Under the pieces are notes generated by a model that ran no database searches, had not been told where the DNA came from, and saw nothing but the letters and a program-made list of their open reading frames with translations. 64,000 bases of DNA from positions 3,004,101-3,068,100 of the forward strand of contig CM066919.1 in assembly GCA_033964015.1 (NCBI GenBank), given 5' to 3'. The stretch is from Scolanthus callimorphus (lineage: Eukaryota; Cnidaria; Anthozoa; Actiniaria; Edwardsiidae). Positions 37,701-49,235 of the stretch are shown piece after piece. Made by a program: the position numbers and the translations under genes. Position 1 is the stretch's first letter; each line of letters starts with the position of its first letter.

Positions 37701-40700
37701 TTCAAGGTGGGACGGTACAAGGTCGACGGGTATGCAGAGAGTACTCATACCGTGTACCAATACCATGGATGTCTCTATCACGGTTGTCCCAAGTGCTACA
37801 CGAAGGACACGAGGAATCCTTTCTCTGGCACTACTATGGTTGATCTCTACCATGACACGTGCAACGTGCGCACCTTTATTACTCGGACTGGTTACCACCT
37901 CGTGGAAGTGTGGGAATGTGAGTTTGATCGTGAACTGTCAGCAACTCCTAGAATACAAGCGATGGTCGGTGACGTGGAGAAGTGCAAGCCCTTGGAACCC
38001 CGGGACAGTTTCTTTGGTGGACGTACCAATGCAATCCGTTTACGATGCGAAGCCAAGGATGACGAGCAACTCCACTATTACGATTTCACGTCGTTGTACC
38101 CGTACGTGAAAGTCACGTGTGAGTACCCTGTGGGACATCCAGAAGTTCTGGTGAACGACGAGATCCAACAAGACCTGCACCTGTATCGCGGATTGATGAA
38201 AGTACGTGTCCTTCCACCCAAGGATGTTTACTTCCCAGTGCTTCCCGTACGCATCAACGGCAAGCTGATGTTTCCCTTGTGTTACACCTGTGCTCAAGAA
38301 GAGAACCAAGATCATCCATGCACGCACACCGAAGAAGAACGCGCTTTTACCGGGACGTGGCCTCACGTGGAACTATTCAAAGCTCTGGAGAAAGGGTATA
38401 AAGTGATGAAAGTGTATGAGGTGTGGCACTGGGCTCAATGGGAACGCTTGTTCGAAGAGTACATCAAGACGTTTCTCAAGTACAAGCAAGAAGCTTCAGG
38501 ATGGCCAAGTTGGTGCGAGACGGAAGAAGACAAGGTCCGGTACGTGGAACAGTACGCATGGCGAAGAATGAAGCGACATTTTGTTGTCACATGACATGGT
38601 CTGGCGCGCTTAATTCAAAGGCGCTCCTCAAGCACATTAAGGCCTGGGCTTCTAAATGGGCTTGGGGCTGGTCCCCCAAAACGCAAAATTTGCCTTAAAT
38701 TGCTTTAATCTATTTAAGGCAAGCTAATTTTTGGCACAGTGATAAAAGTCGACGAACTTAACATTTTGGCGAAATTGTTTAGTATGGAGTGACGTCACAA
38801 GGCATGTCACGTGACTAAACAGTAAATTGCCTTTCCGGTGATGGAGAAAACATCTAACTATACAATGTTGGTGAAAATGGATAGGCCTCAGCAATAGAAA
38901 TATCGTACTGTTTTGGCTGCTGGGCTATCATTTACCGTTAACGAGATATAAGGGTCGGAATGAGGTCACGTGACCTAATCAACAAATCAGCTCCTTAAAA
39001 CACCTTAAAGGAGAAAACTTTTTCCACCAGCTAAGACACCACTATATAGAACCCAAAGAGAGGAATGTTAATAGCTATTAACTTTTCAAAAAGGAGTGAA
39101 ACTCACCACCGGAGAAATTATTAAACTTTGAAAAGTGAAAATGTCACGTGACTGGCCACGTGACCAGTATATTAGGCCAAATTCTATACTAAAACATTTC
39201 ACTCGATGAATGTTAACTATCCTGAAAATTTCATGCCCCAACATTAATGATTAGCAAAGATATTTGAAAGTTTGTAATTTCCTCGATTTTCTGGGCTGAC
39301 CCAGGCCTTAATACACTTGAGTCTCTTATTCTCTATTGTGAAATACAAAAGAACAGGGCCAAAACACGTCAAAGCCTGAAACTAAACTTCAAATTACAAC
39401 TACAGAATTGTCGTTGAAAATAAACTAGATGTTGGTTATTGTTATCGACACTTCGAACTTTGTGTTTCGCTTTTTGCTGACCCGAATACGCGCGTTTTTC
39501 AACCATTAAATTTAGCTCAAACTTTGGGTCATTTTAGGCAGAAAACATATGGGGCTTCATATTCGTTGGTTAATCTTTGGCGATTACTAAAACATAAAAA
39601 CAAACTAGATATTGGTTATTGATCTTTAGGCACAAATCTCTTACCCTGCCGTTTTTCATGCAATATGATCAAGTATTTCAACCATTAAATTTTAGATGAA
39701 GTTTCGCGGCCAAGATCTCATCCAAAACTAGAATATCTAATGAGGAGTTGAATCTCCCGCGGGAAAACCACTGCCATTTCACAATCTTGAGAAATGATAT
39801 TGATTTGCGGTTTTTATTCGCGCTACAAAACTCGCAAAGTTAAAATCGATCAAAACATCATAAACGTAATGTTTGTATATAATTCTTTCATTCCATATAA
39901 GTTATGCTGTGTTCCGTGCTGTATTTTAGCGGGACAACCGAAGTAAAGTTTACAACGAATGGCGGCCTTCGTTGTTCTTGTAAACCGATGTTATTTTTAG
40001 ATCTGAATTCGGGTTTTCATTCGCACTACAAAACTCGCAAACTAAATATCAACGAACGCAATCTTTGTGATAATTTTAAGCTTTCATCAGATATAAGTTA
40101 TATTGTGATCCATGCCGTATTTAAGAGGACGAGCGAGTTTTAGCTTTACACGTGATGGCGACCTCTGCGATTTCTTCAATGAAAAATTTACATTTAGTGA
40201 TAGCTCGCGTATTTACAAAGAGCCAATCAGGACACAGTCAGAACAATGCTCTTATAATCAGCGCTGAACTCACTGAGGCACATCCAGCAAAACAAGCTCT
40301 CTTTTGTTTCGTAAAACTGACGCTTTAGACAAAAGAATTCTGCGCGATGGAAGAACATCAAGGCATTCGATTGAATCGTGAGCGTATCGAGAAGAATCCA
40401 GGTCTTCGCTCTGTCGCCAAAATGTTCCCGAATTGCATGTGGGGAAAATTTGGCGAGCAATCGAATCGGAGACGTACCGAGTACGTGAAAAGTCCAGAAA
40501 AGTACTTCGATCTGATGACGGACGACAGCATCGAAGTGAGTGATGTGTTGATCGTGAACGAGGAAATGGTCCAGATTCACTACAAGATGGCAGAGAAGTT
40601 TCTGAAGACGAAAGCACACACCAACGTTGTCTTTGCTGCTTACACCACAGCGTATGCACGTCTCAAGTTGTATGACGTCATGGATGGTTTGGGGATCGAT

Positions 40701-41125
40701 GTTTGTACCACGATACAGACAGTGTCATCTTTACATGGCGTCCTGGTCAATGGAAACCACCACTTGGCGATTACTTGGGAGAACTGACCAGCGAACTCGA
40801 TCCAGAAGAACACATCGTGCACTATGTGGCCACAGGACCCAAGAGTTATGGGTACAAGACCAACCATGGCAAGACCGTGTGCAAAGTCAAAGGACTACGC
40901 ATGAATCTACGCACCACAGAAACAGTGAATTTGGATAGCATGGTGGAACTGTTGGAGGGTCATGGGAACCCTGTGCGTCAAGTGACCAATCCCCACACCA
41001 TTCGACGCAATGTGACGACCCGTACGTTGCATACCGTATCAGAAACCAAGTCCTTCAAAGTCGTGTACAACAAACGTGTACGACGTGGCATGTACACTTA
41101 CCCTTATGGGTATTATGGACTTTAA
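34796..41125 (+). pseudogene. Protein-primed family B DNA polymerase, left-arm copy, broken
   Basis: The parent gene codes for a protein of about 1,500 residues. It starts with a Glu-rich coiled region and a duplicated block containing GHAIDVIDWIMQDD, then an Asp-rich linker. A segment with DNLCAARAI and, later, GHYHF is loosely OTU-protease-like. Many CxxC pairs follow, then the polymerase. Exonuclease motifs are FDFEA (about 36,813), AHNFKGYDSYP (about 37,025) and YCHQDVEVL (about 37,418); polymerase motifs are DFTSLYP (about 38,081), NCMWGKFGEQ (about 40,434) and DTDS (about 40,711). Compared with the right-arm copy it has single-base losses near 35,425, 36,246 and 40,692, and a 1.79-kb insert at 38,557-40,349. 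AATAAA lies at 41,187. It cannot make a full protein. Confidence 0.9.
38557..40349. mobile_element. 1.79-kb insertion splitting the left polymerase gene
   Basis: The right-arm gene reads CAGTACG directly into AAGAACATC; here the same words are separated by 1,793 bases. CATGGCGAAGAAT at the left end matches the inverse of ATTCTGCGCGATG at the right in 11 of 13 bases. Inside, about 39,815-39,975 and 40,010-40,165 are diverged direct repeats (CACTACAAAACTCGCAAA, ATATAAGTTAT and GATGGCGACCTC versus AATGGCGGCCTTC). Several CACGTG or GTCACGTGAC words occur at 38,800-39,170. There is no protein-like frame. Confidence 0.8.
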
Positions 41126-41229
41126 GATTTTAATATGAACTTTGTTAAGCAGTGTATATGTAGTTTAATATATTTTAAAGTTATGTAATAAAGAACTTAT
41201 AAAACCCAAACGTGTGATTTGTCTGTAAA

Positions 41230-41775
41230 GGGGGATGACCCAGCATCGGAATGATCAAAAGAAGGAAAAATGGGGTTTGACGAGTACGAAAATGTATTTT
41301 TCGAGCAAAACACGAAAACGAGGCTAAAGCGCAGCGAAGCGTGGACACTCAAAAGAAGGAAAAATGGGGTTTGACGAGTACGAAAATGTATACATTTTTC
41401 GAGCAAAACACGAAAACGAGGCTAAAGAGCAGCGAAGCGTGGACACTCAAAAGAAGGAAAAATGGGGTTTGAACTCGTCAAACCGAGCAAAACACGAAAA
41501 CGAGGCTAAAGCGCAGCGAAGCGTGGACACTCAAAAGAAGGAAATAATTTTCGTACTCGTCAACCCCCATTTTTCCTTCTTTTGAGTGTCCACGCTTCGC
41601 TGCGCTTTAGCCTCGTTTTCGTGTTTTGCTCGAAAAATGTATACATTTTCGTACTCGTCAAACCCCATTTTTCCTTCTTTTGAGTGTCCACGCTTCGCTG
41701 CGCTTTAGCCTCGTTTTCGTGTTTTGCTCGAAAAATACATTTTCGTACTCGTCAAACCCCATTTTTCCTTCTTTT
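41230..41775. repeat. Centre of the palindrome: inverted arrays around a 33-bp spacer
   Basis: Left of the centre there are about three units, and right of it about two, of a sequence of about 90 bases. It contains AAGAAGGAAAAATGGGGTTT, GAGTACGAAAATGTA and GCGCAGCGAAGCGTGGACAC, inverted on the other side. The arms meet at CTCAAAAGAAGG (ends 41,541) and CCTTCTTTTGAG (starts 41,575). The array is AT-rich and could fold into a very large cruciform. Confidence 0.92.
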
Positions 41776-41898
41776 GATCATTCCGATGCTGGGTCATCCC
41801 CCTTTATAGACAAATCACACGTTTGGGTTTTATAAGTTCTTTATTACATAACTTTAAAATATATTAAACTACATATACACTGCTTAATAGTCTTAATA

Positions 41899-42010
41899 TT
41901 AAAGTCTTAAAGTCCATAATACCCATAAGGGTAAGTGTACATACCACGTCGTACACGTTTGTTGTACACGACCTTGAAGGAGATCGGTTGCTTAACAAAG
42001 TTCATATTAA
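41899..42010 (-). repeat. About 105-bp tandem duplication at the 3' end of the right polymerase gene
   Basis: The last coding bases, stop and short 3' flank (TCTTAAAGTCCATAATACCC and ACACGTTTGTTGTACACGAC) occur twice in the right arm, at about 41,904 and 42,013, and once in the left arm. The outer copy is separated by GGAGATCGGTTGCTTAACAA, which is not in the main gene. Confidence 0.85.
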
Positions 42011-42014
42011 AATC

Positions 42015-45000
42015 TTAAAGTCCATAATACCCATAAGGGTAAGTGTACATGCCACGTCGTACACGTTTGTTGTACACGACTTTGAAGGACTTGGTTTCTG
42101 ATACGGTATGCAACGTACGGGTTGTCACATTGCGTCGAATGGTGTGGGGATTGGTCACTTGACGCACAGGGTTCCCATGACCCTCCAACAGTTCCACCAT
42201 GCTGTCCAAATTCACTGTTTCTGTGGTGCGTAGATTCATGCGTAGTCCTTTGACTTTGCACACGGTCTTGCCATGGTTGGTCTTGAACCCATAACTCTTG
42301 GGTCCTGTGGCCACATAGTGCACGATGTGTTCTTCTGGATCGAGTTCGCTGGTCAGTTCTCCCAAGTAATCGCCAAGTGGTGGTTTCCATTGACCAGGAC
42401 GCCATGTAAAGATGACACTGTCTGTATCGTGGTACAAACATCGATCCCCCAAACCATCCATGACGTCATACAACTTGAGACGTGCATACGCTGTGGTGTA
42501 AGCAGCAAAGACAACGTTGGTGTGTGCTTTCGTCTTCAGAAACTTCTCTGCCATCTTGTAGTGAATCTGGACCATTTCCTCGTTCACGATCAACACATCA
42601 CTCACTTCGATGCTGTCGTCCGTCATCAGATCGAAGTACTTTTCTGGACTTTTCACGTACTCGGTACGTCTCCGATTCGATTGCTCGCCAAATTTTCCCC
42701 ACATGCAATTCGGGAACATTTTGGCGACAGAGCGAAGACCTGGATTCTTCTCGATACGCTCACGATCCAATCGAATGCCTTGATGTTCTTCGTACTGTTC
42801 CACGTACCGGACCTTGTCTTCTTCCGTCTCGCACCAACTTGGCCATCCTGAAGCTTCTTGCTTGTACTTGAGAAACGTCTTGATGTACTCTTCGAACAAG
42901 CGTTCCCATTGAGCCCAGTGCCACACCTCATACACTTTCATCACTTTATACCCTTTCTCCAGAGCTTTGAATAGTTCCACGTGAGGCCACGTCCCGGTAA
43001 AAGCGCGTTCTTCTTCGGTGTGCGTGCATGGATGATCTTGGTTCTCTTCTTGAGCACAGGTGTAACACAAGGGAAACATCAGCTTGCCGTTGATGCGTAC
43101 GGGAAGCACTGGGAAGTAAACATCCTTGGGTGGAAGGACACGTACTTTCATCAATCCGCGATACAGGTGCAGGTCTTGTTGGATCTCGTCGTTCACCAGA
43201 ACTTCTGGATGTCCCACAGGGTACTCACACGTGACTTTCACGTACGGGTACAACGACGTGAAATCGTAATAGTGGAGTTGCTCGTCATCCTTGGCTTCGC
43301 ATCGTAAACGGATTGCATTGGTACGTCCACCAAAGAAACTGTCCCGGGGTTCCAAGGGCTTGCACTTCTCCACGTCACCGACCATCGCTTGTATTCTAGG
43401 AGTTGCTGACAGTTCACGATCAAACTCACATTCCCACACTTCCACGAGGTGGTAACCAGCCCGAGTAATAAAGGTGCGCACGTTGCACGTGTCATGGTAG
43501 AGATCACCCATAGTAGTGCCAGAGAAAGGATTCCTCGTGTCCTTCGTGTAGCACTTGGGACAACCGTGATAGAGACATCCATGGTATTGGTACACGGTAT
43601 AAGTACTCTCTGCATACCCGTCGACCTTGTACCGTCCCACCTTGAATTCCCCTTCGCTCGTGCCAGCGTGACGAATGTGCACTCCATCAGTGATGTGCCT
43701 GTACTCGAGCCACTGCAATGCTTTGAGCGAGTGCACGTCGCGTCCACGGTATCCTTGAGCAGGAATCACAGCAACGGTGTTGGCCTTGAGAAATTTGGTG
43801 CGCAAAATAAGACTGCACAACGATGCAATAGTGACCGACGTGTGAAACGGGTGGACATCACCCGTTGCCATGGTAAGCTTGTCAAAGGCCAACACAGCTT
43901 TCTTCAGCACTTCAACGTCTTGATGACAATAAGACGCCAGTTCTTCTTGGAAATTGAACACGGCCCCACGTGCGACTTCGTTTTCGTACCACGTGCGTAA
44001 CGCATCAGCATCTTTCTTCGTCATGTTTTCAATGCCATAATACTTGAGATCAGGCATAGGTCCCACGTACGTTTGGTTCTCTGGGGTGTTGAAGAAATGT
44101 GGAAAGTCGCCTTTGCGCACCTCTTGATCAAATCCCATAGCTTTGGGAAGTTGACGCAATGCCATCTGGAGATAATTCAACGTGCACTTCATACTGATCT
44201 TGAGATCTGGGAGTCCAAGCATCATGATCTTTCCTCCATTAAAAATAACAGTAGGCTTGAATGCATTCTTGAACAAGTACTCCAAGATAGGATAGGAATC
44301 GTACCCTTTAAAGTTGTGTGCCAAACACGTGTATCCTGCATTGCTTCCACCAAACAACCATTGACAAAACTCGTCCAGAGCTTGTTCCCCTTGGAAACCA
44401 CGTTTACGCAATCCGCACGTGTCACAAGTAGGATGTGAGTCTAAGGGAAGATCACGACAGTCCTCACACAGTTTCTGGACACCCACAAAATTGACCCGAT
44501 GTTGCGTACCCATGGGTTGTGCCTCAAAATCAAAGATAATGAGCCGCAATTGATCCTCCTCCTCCTCGTTCTTCTTCTTCCGTCCGGTCACTGCTGCTGC
44601 TGCTGCTGCTGCTATCGACCATCTTTTTGCAGACGTGACACACGTATTCACCACACTTGTGAGGCTTGCCTTGCCGTCTCTTGTCTAAGACATCAAACCT
44701 CGTAAGACATTCTTCACACTTGTGTATCTTTTGACACTGTGACCATTCCTTCTGATTATTCGCGGGACCATGCTTTTTCACGCGACGATGGTTGTCAAAA
44801 CATTGCTGGGTACGGAAGTAACGGTTACAGTCGGTACAATGTCGCCAGTTCCATCGTTTGGTACCATCATCGACACTCTGAGGAGAACAGTTCTTTTCAC
44901 CACAAGCACTACATCGGATATTGCATTTGTGCTTGCCTTGATCTGAGTGGCCCTTGTTACATTTGATACAGAAGTAGCTTCTTCCCAGGAAACCTTGCAT

Positions 45001-46539
45001 GCTAGTGATAAAATGGTAATGGCCTTCTTCGTGGTACAAGTACAAATGATATTTAGGCTCCTCCTCCAAAGCACCTTGCCAAATAATACCATTCATATTC
45101 TCTCTGGACACGAGGTAGAGCTTAATCCCTTGTGGAGCCAAATACGTTTGGAACTTTTTCAGTTCTGGAATACCGCACTTTTCTTCAGGGACGTCAGCTT
45201 GCTGGTGCAACTCTTTCGCTCTTTTACGTTGTGTACCATTATCTCTGTTTCCTGACCACTGTTTATACATGTTCTTATACTCCTGTGTTGTTCCGGTATG
45301 GAAGGCGATTCCAATCGCGATCGCACGTGCAGCACAAAGATTATCCCGATTACGTACTCGAACTATGCTCGTCTTCATCTTCGTCCATACTTCCGGATCC
45401 GCACAATCCAAGCTTTTCCTATTCTTGTTAGAGTGCTTTTTCTTCTTCTCACCAGTTGGGACATCATCGTCATCGTCATCATCATCATCATCATATCCAC
45501 CATGACCACCACGGGGTGTACGTGCTCGTATCACGTGCAACTGAAACTGGCCATTGAGAACAAATTCCTCGTTAGATTGCACAATGGTTTCAATCTGTCC
45601 CATAATCCTTTGCGGTGTCAACTGTTCCCGTAGGATAAACGGTAACGATATGGGATTCTTCAGAGCTGGAGCATTCAAGGTCACGCGTGCAAAGTCCTTG
45701 TTAGGTACACCTTTGAGCGTTTCTTCTAGCACACTGTCAAGAACACGCTCTACATCTTGCATGGCCTCTTGGACAGTTGACCGTAAAGGAAGATTGATGT
45801 TTAAATCATAATCAGTACAATCGGTTTTCATCTTACGCGAATGCCGACTGTGGACTTCATTCAATTGGTACGAAATATCATCCTCCTCATCCTCCTCCTC
45901 TTGTTCATCATGGGTACGCTTGACACCTCTTCCAATTTGATTTTCAACATCTTGTGGTGATGGTGGTGGTGGTGGTTGATTGTAAACATCTTGTGGTGGT
46001 GACGGTATTGGCTGTGATGGTAGTGGTGGTGATAGCTGTGGTGTTTGTGGTCTATCGGTAGTCAAATGCTGTTGATGTACAAAACTTTGTGCCATATCAA
46101 TATCGTCTTGCATGATCCAATCGATAACATCGATAGCATGCCCTTCCTCTTCTACTTCCACTTGTGGTGGTGGTGGTGGTTGTGGTGGCGGTGACGGTTG
46201 GTCATTCAAATACCGTTCAAAGAGCTCTTCAACACTTTGTGCCATATCTACGTCACCATCATCTTGCATGATCCAATCGATAACATCGATAGCATGCCCT
46301 TCCTCTTCTACGTCCACTTGTGGCGATGGAGGTGGTAGTTCTCCCAACTCAAACTGATCTATCCAGGTAGGTTGTTGTTCCTCCTTCATATCATACAATT
46401 CCCTCTGTTCTCCTTCCAACATATCTCCAAGAGATGTTTCTTGTTCTCTCGCCGCCATTACTTCTTCTTCTTCTTCCATAATTTTCTTCAATATTCGGAG
46501 TGCCTCTTCTATTTCATCTTCCTCACTTATTCCCGACAT
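42015..46539 (-). pseudogene. Protein-primed family B DNA polymerase, right-arm copy, one frameshift
   Basis: This is the same gene as at 34,796-41,125, in opposite orientation, with very high nucleotide identity. It is uninterrupted by transposons and keeps all exonuclease and polymerase motifs. The single visible lesion is near 44,600-44,625. There about 28 bases present in the left copy are missing and a GCA/GCT repeat has expanded, so the N-terminal part (677 residues in frame) runs out of frame into a Ser run and the polymerase part (879 residues) is in another frame. The start is taken as the ATG of MSGISEE, matching the left arm. A slightly longer in-frame ATG lies 24 bases upstream. 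Unless the two halves are made separately, this is a pseudogene. Confidence 0.9.
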
Positions 46540-46654
46540 CTTTCTTCTTCCTCCTACAACCATGAACAGAGGACAACTGTGATCTCAAACTGAGCTCTCG
46601 CCTTTATATACTAGTGGAATGACGTCATCGAAATCCCTGTAATTTGATTGGTTG

Positions 46655-47105
46655 CGATCTTCCGAACACTTTCCGAAGACCTTCCGAACACTTCCCGAAG
46701 ATCTTCCGAACACTTCCGAACACTTTCCGAAGACCTTCCGAACACTTCCGATGATCTTCCGAAGTTCTCCCGGACACTTCCGATGATCTTCCGAACAGTT
46801 CCGAAGACCTTCCGAACACTTCCCGAAGATCTTCCGAGCACTTCCCGAAGATCTTCCTAACACTTCCGACGATCTTCCTAAGACCTTCCGAACACTTCCC
46901 GAAGATCTTCCGAACACTTCCGAAGACCTTCCGAAGACCTTCCGAGCACTTCCGAAGACCATCCGAGCACTTTCCGAAGACCTTCCGAGCACTCCCGATG
47001 ATCTTCCGAACACTTTCCGAAGCTATTCCGAACACTCCCGATGATCTTCCGAACATTTCCCGAACACTTCCGAGCACTTCCGAATACTTTTCGAAGACCT
47101 TCCGA
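46655..47105 (-). repeat. TTCGGAAG-type tandem repeat, right arm
   Basis: It mirrors 32,828-33,575 and is shorter by roughly 300 bases. It ends at the same GATCGAAATTTTAGGT word as the left copy begins. Confidence 0.93.
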
Positions 47106-47261
47106 TCGAAATTTTAGGTAACATATTATTTATGAATTTATAATTAGTCTACCAACCTGACTACGAAGCTTCCACTCTCTCAAATTGATCCCTTGCTCCG
47201 AATAATGGCATCTAGGATTTGTGAATACCTCACATCGCTCACACATCAGCTTTTATAGATA

Positions 47262-47900
47262 AAGTATTGGTTTATAAGTTATGGTTTATAAGTTATGGTT
47301 TATAAGTTATGGTTTATAAGTTATGGGTTATAAGTTATGGGTTATAAGTTATGGTTTATAAGTTATGGTTTATAAGTTATGGTTTATAAGTTATGGTTTA
47401 TAAGTATTGGTTTATAAGTATTGGTTTATAAGTATTGGTTTATAAGTATTGGTTTATAAGTATTGGTTTATAAGTATTGGTTTATAAAGTATTGGTTTAT
47501 AAGTATTGGTTTATAAGTATTGGTTTATAAGTATTGGTTTATAAGTATTGGTTTATAAGTATTGGTTTATAAGTATTGGTTTATAAGTTATGGGTTATAA
47601 GTTATGGGTTATAAGTTATGGTTTATAAGTTATGGGTTATAAGTTATGGTTTATAAGTGATGCGTTATAAGTTATGGGTTATAAGTTATGGTTTATAAGT
47701 TATGGGTTATAAGTTATGGGTTATAAGTTATGGTTTATAAGTTATGGGTTATAAGTTATGGGTTATAAGTTATGGGTTATAAGTTATGGGTTATAAGTTA
47801 TGGCTTTCAAGTTATGGTTTATAAGTTATGGGTTATAAGTTATGGTTTATAAGTGATGCGTTATAAGTGATGCGCTATAAGTGATGCGCTATAAGTGATG
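47262..47900 (-). repeat. 14-bp tandem repeat array, right arm
   Basis: TTATGGGTTATAAG and TATTGGTTTATAAG units, the mirror of the left array, not interrupted. Confidence 0.93.
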
Positions 47901-48156
47901 CTCTATAAAGTGATGCGCTATAAAGTGCTTCGCTGTAAATCGGTGGCGTAGAACCAATAGGCGTAGAACCAATTAAAGTAGTGACTCATAATTAGTGACT
48001 CATAAAGTAGTGATTCATAATTAGTGATTCATAATAAGTGATTCATATCAGCAACTCAGAGCCCCGACCACGTGGTTTGAGGCGTCAATCGCCGACCACG
48101 TGTGTGTCAATCCCCGACCACGTGGTTTGTGGCGTAGATCCACATCATATACTACT
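47870..48156 (-). repeat. Terminal inverted repeat, right tip
   Basis: It mirrors 29,925-30,240 with only scattered changes (for example GATCC instead of GATCG near the tip, and an extra TAATAAGTGATTCA unit). Three CACGTG words are retained. Confidence 0.85.
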
Positions 48157-48162
48157 AACAGG
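48157..48162 (+). repeat. Target-site duplication, right copy (AACAGG)
   Basis: This is the hexamer directly after ...ATACTACT, the same as 29,919-29,924. Confidence 0.75.
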
Positions 48163-48625
48163 CCAACTACACAACAGGCAATTTACCAAAGAGGCCAACT
48201 ACTCAATAGGCCATCTACCCAAGAGGCCAACTACCCAACAGGCCAACTATCTAGCAGGCCATATATCCAGCAGGCTAACTATCTAGCAGGCCAACTATCC
48301 AGCAGGCCATCTATCCAGCAGGCCAACTCTACCAGCCAACTCTACCAAACAGGCCATCTATCCAGCAGGCCAACTCTACCAGCCAACTCTACCAAACAGG
48401 CCAGCTCTACCAAACAGTCCAACTCTACCAAACAGGCCAACAACCCAGGAGGCCAACTACACAACAGGCCAACAACTCAACGGGCCAACTACCCAAGAGG
48501 CCAACATCCCAAAAGGCCAACTACTTCAACTTCAACTTCAACTTTATTATATCTTTTTTTAAATATTACAAAGACAGCACACCGCCTGCAAATAGCAGGC
48601 AACTACCCAACAGGTCAACAACCCT
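48157..48625 (+). repeat. Host 16-bp satellite, right block
   Basis: Same unit and same orientation as 28,608-29,924. It has local variants (ACTCTACCAAACAGGCC, TATCCAGCAGGCC) and a short CTTCAACTT run at 48,521-48,545. Confidence 0.9.
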
Positions 48626-48627
48626 GA

Positions 48628-49234
48628 AAAATTCAAATCTTTCATATCTCCAATGCCGCAAAGTCCTCAAAGCATTCCTTACGACTTTCAATTTCCACTG
48701 CTTTAAATCGAGTCTCGGATCAGCGAAGATCTCTGAATGAATTTTTTCGAGTGTCACTGCAAATGATATTGCTACACTGTAGGAAGAATACTTATTTGAA
48801 TGAAATATTTTTTCAGTATGTTGGACATAAATTCCAAGAACCACTCCACGGCGATACGAACGAGTGTAGACGGCAGAATATCTGTGTGCTGACTCTCATC
48901 ATGATACTTGGTGCAGTTTTTTCCACAACAAAATATTTAACTTTCACCTGAATAATTCTTGCCATTGCTAATTTTCAAGATGGCAAGCAAACAATACACT
49001 TGAAATCTCGATATGCTTTCTCTTGCAAAATTCAAATCTGTGACATCTCCAATGTCACAAAGCATTCCCTGCTACTTTCCACTGCTTTAAATCGAGTTTC
49101 GGATCAGCGAAGAACTCTGAATGAATTTCTTTCTAGTGTGATTGCAAATGATATTGATACACTGTAGGAAGAATACTTATTTGAATGAAATAACTTTTTT
49201 TTCAGTTCGTTGGACATAAATTCCAAGAACCAGA
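48628..49234 (+). repeat. Direct repeat pair of about 210 bp
   Basis: 48,631-48,842 and 49,028-49,231 share long blocks: CACTGCTTTAAATCGAGT, CGGATCAGCGAAGA, GCAAATGATATTG, ACACTGTAGGAAGAATACTT and GGACATAAATTCCAAGAACC. The origin is unknown. Confidence 0.85.
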
Positions 49235-49235
49235 A

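Larger units (their letters stand above)
29925..48156. mobile_element. 18.2-kb palindromic Polinton-like element encoding only family B DNA polymerase
   Basis: The ends read AGTAGTATATGATGT and its inverse ACATCATATACTACT, with a 6-bp direct repeat AACAGG outside. Termini starting AG, long inverted repeats, 6-bp duplications and a protein-primed PolB are known Polinton/Maverick traits. What is unusual is that both arms, from tip to a 33-bp spacer at 41,542-41,574, carry the same module order: E-box-rich tip, 14-bp tandem repeats, TTCGGAAG repeats, polymerase gene, AATAAA signal and central repeats. No integrase, packaging ATPase, protease or capsid gene is visible inside. The left arm is longer (about 11.6 versus 6.6 kb) because of segments at 30,633-31,019, 31,171-32,673, about 33,575-34,678 and 38,557-40,349 that are missing from the right arm. 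Confidence 0.85.

Noticed and set aside
29925..48156. The palindrome as a plain assembly fold-back artefact
   Set aside because: The arms differ by four sizeable segments, a tandem duplication and many single-base changes, and the element has its own tips and a target duplication. Long reads would still be welcome.
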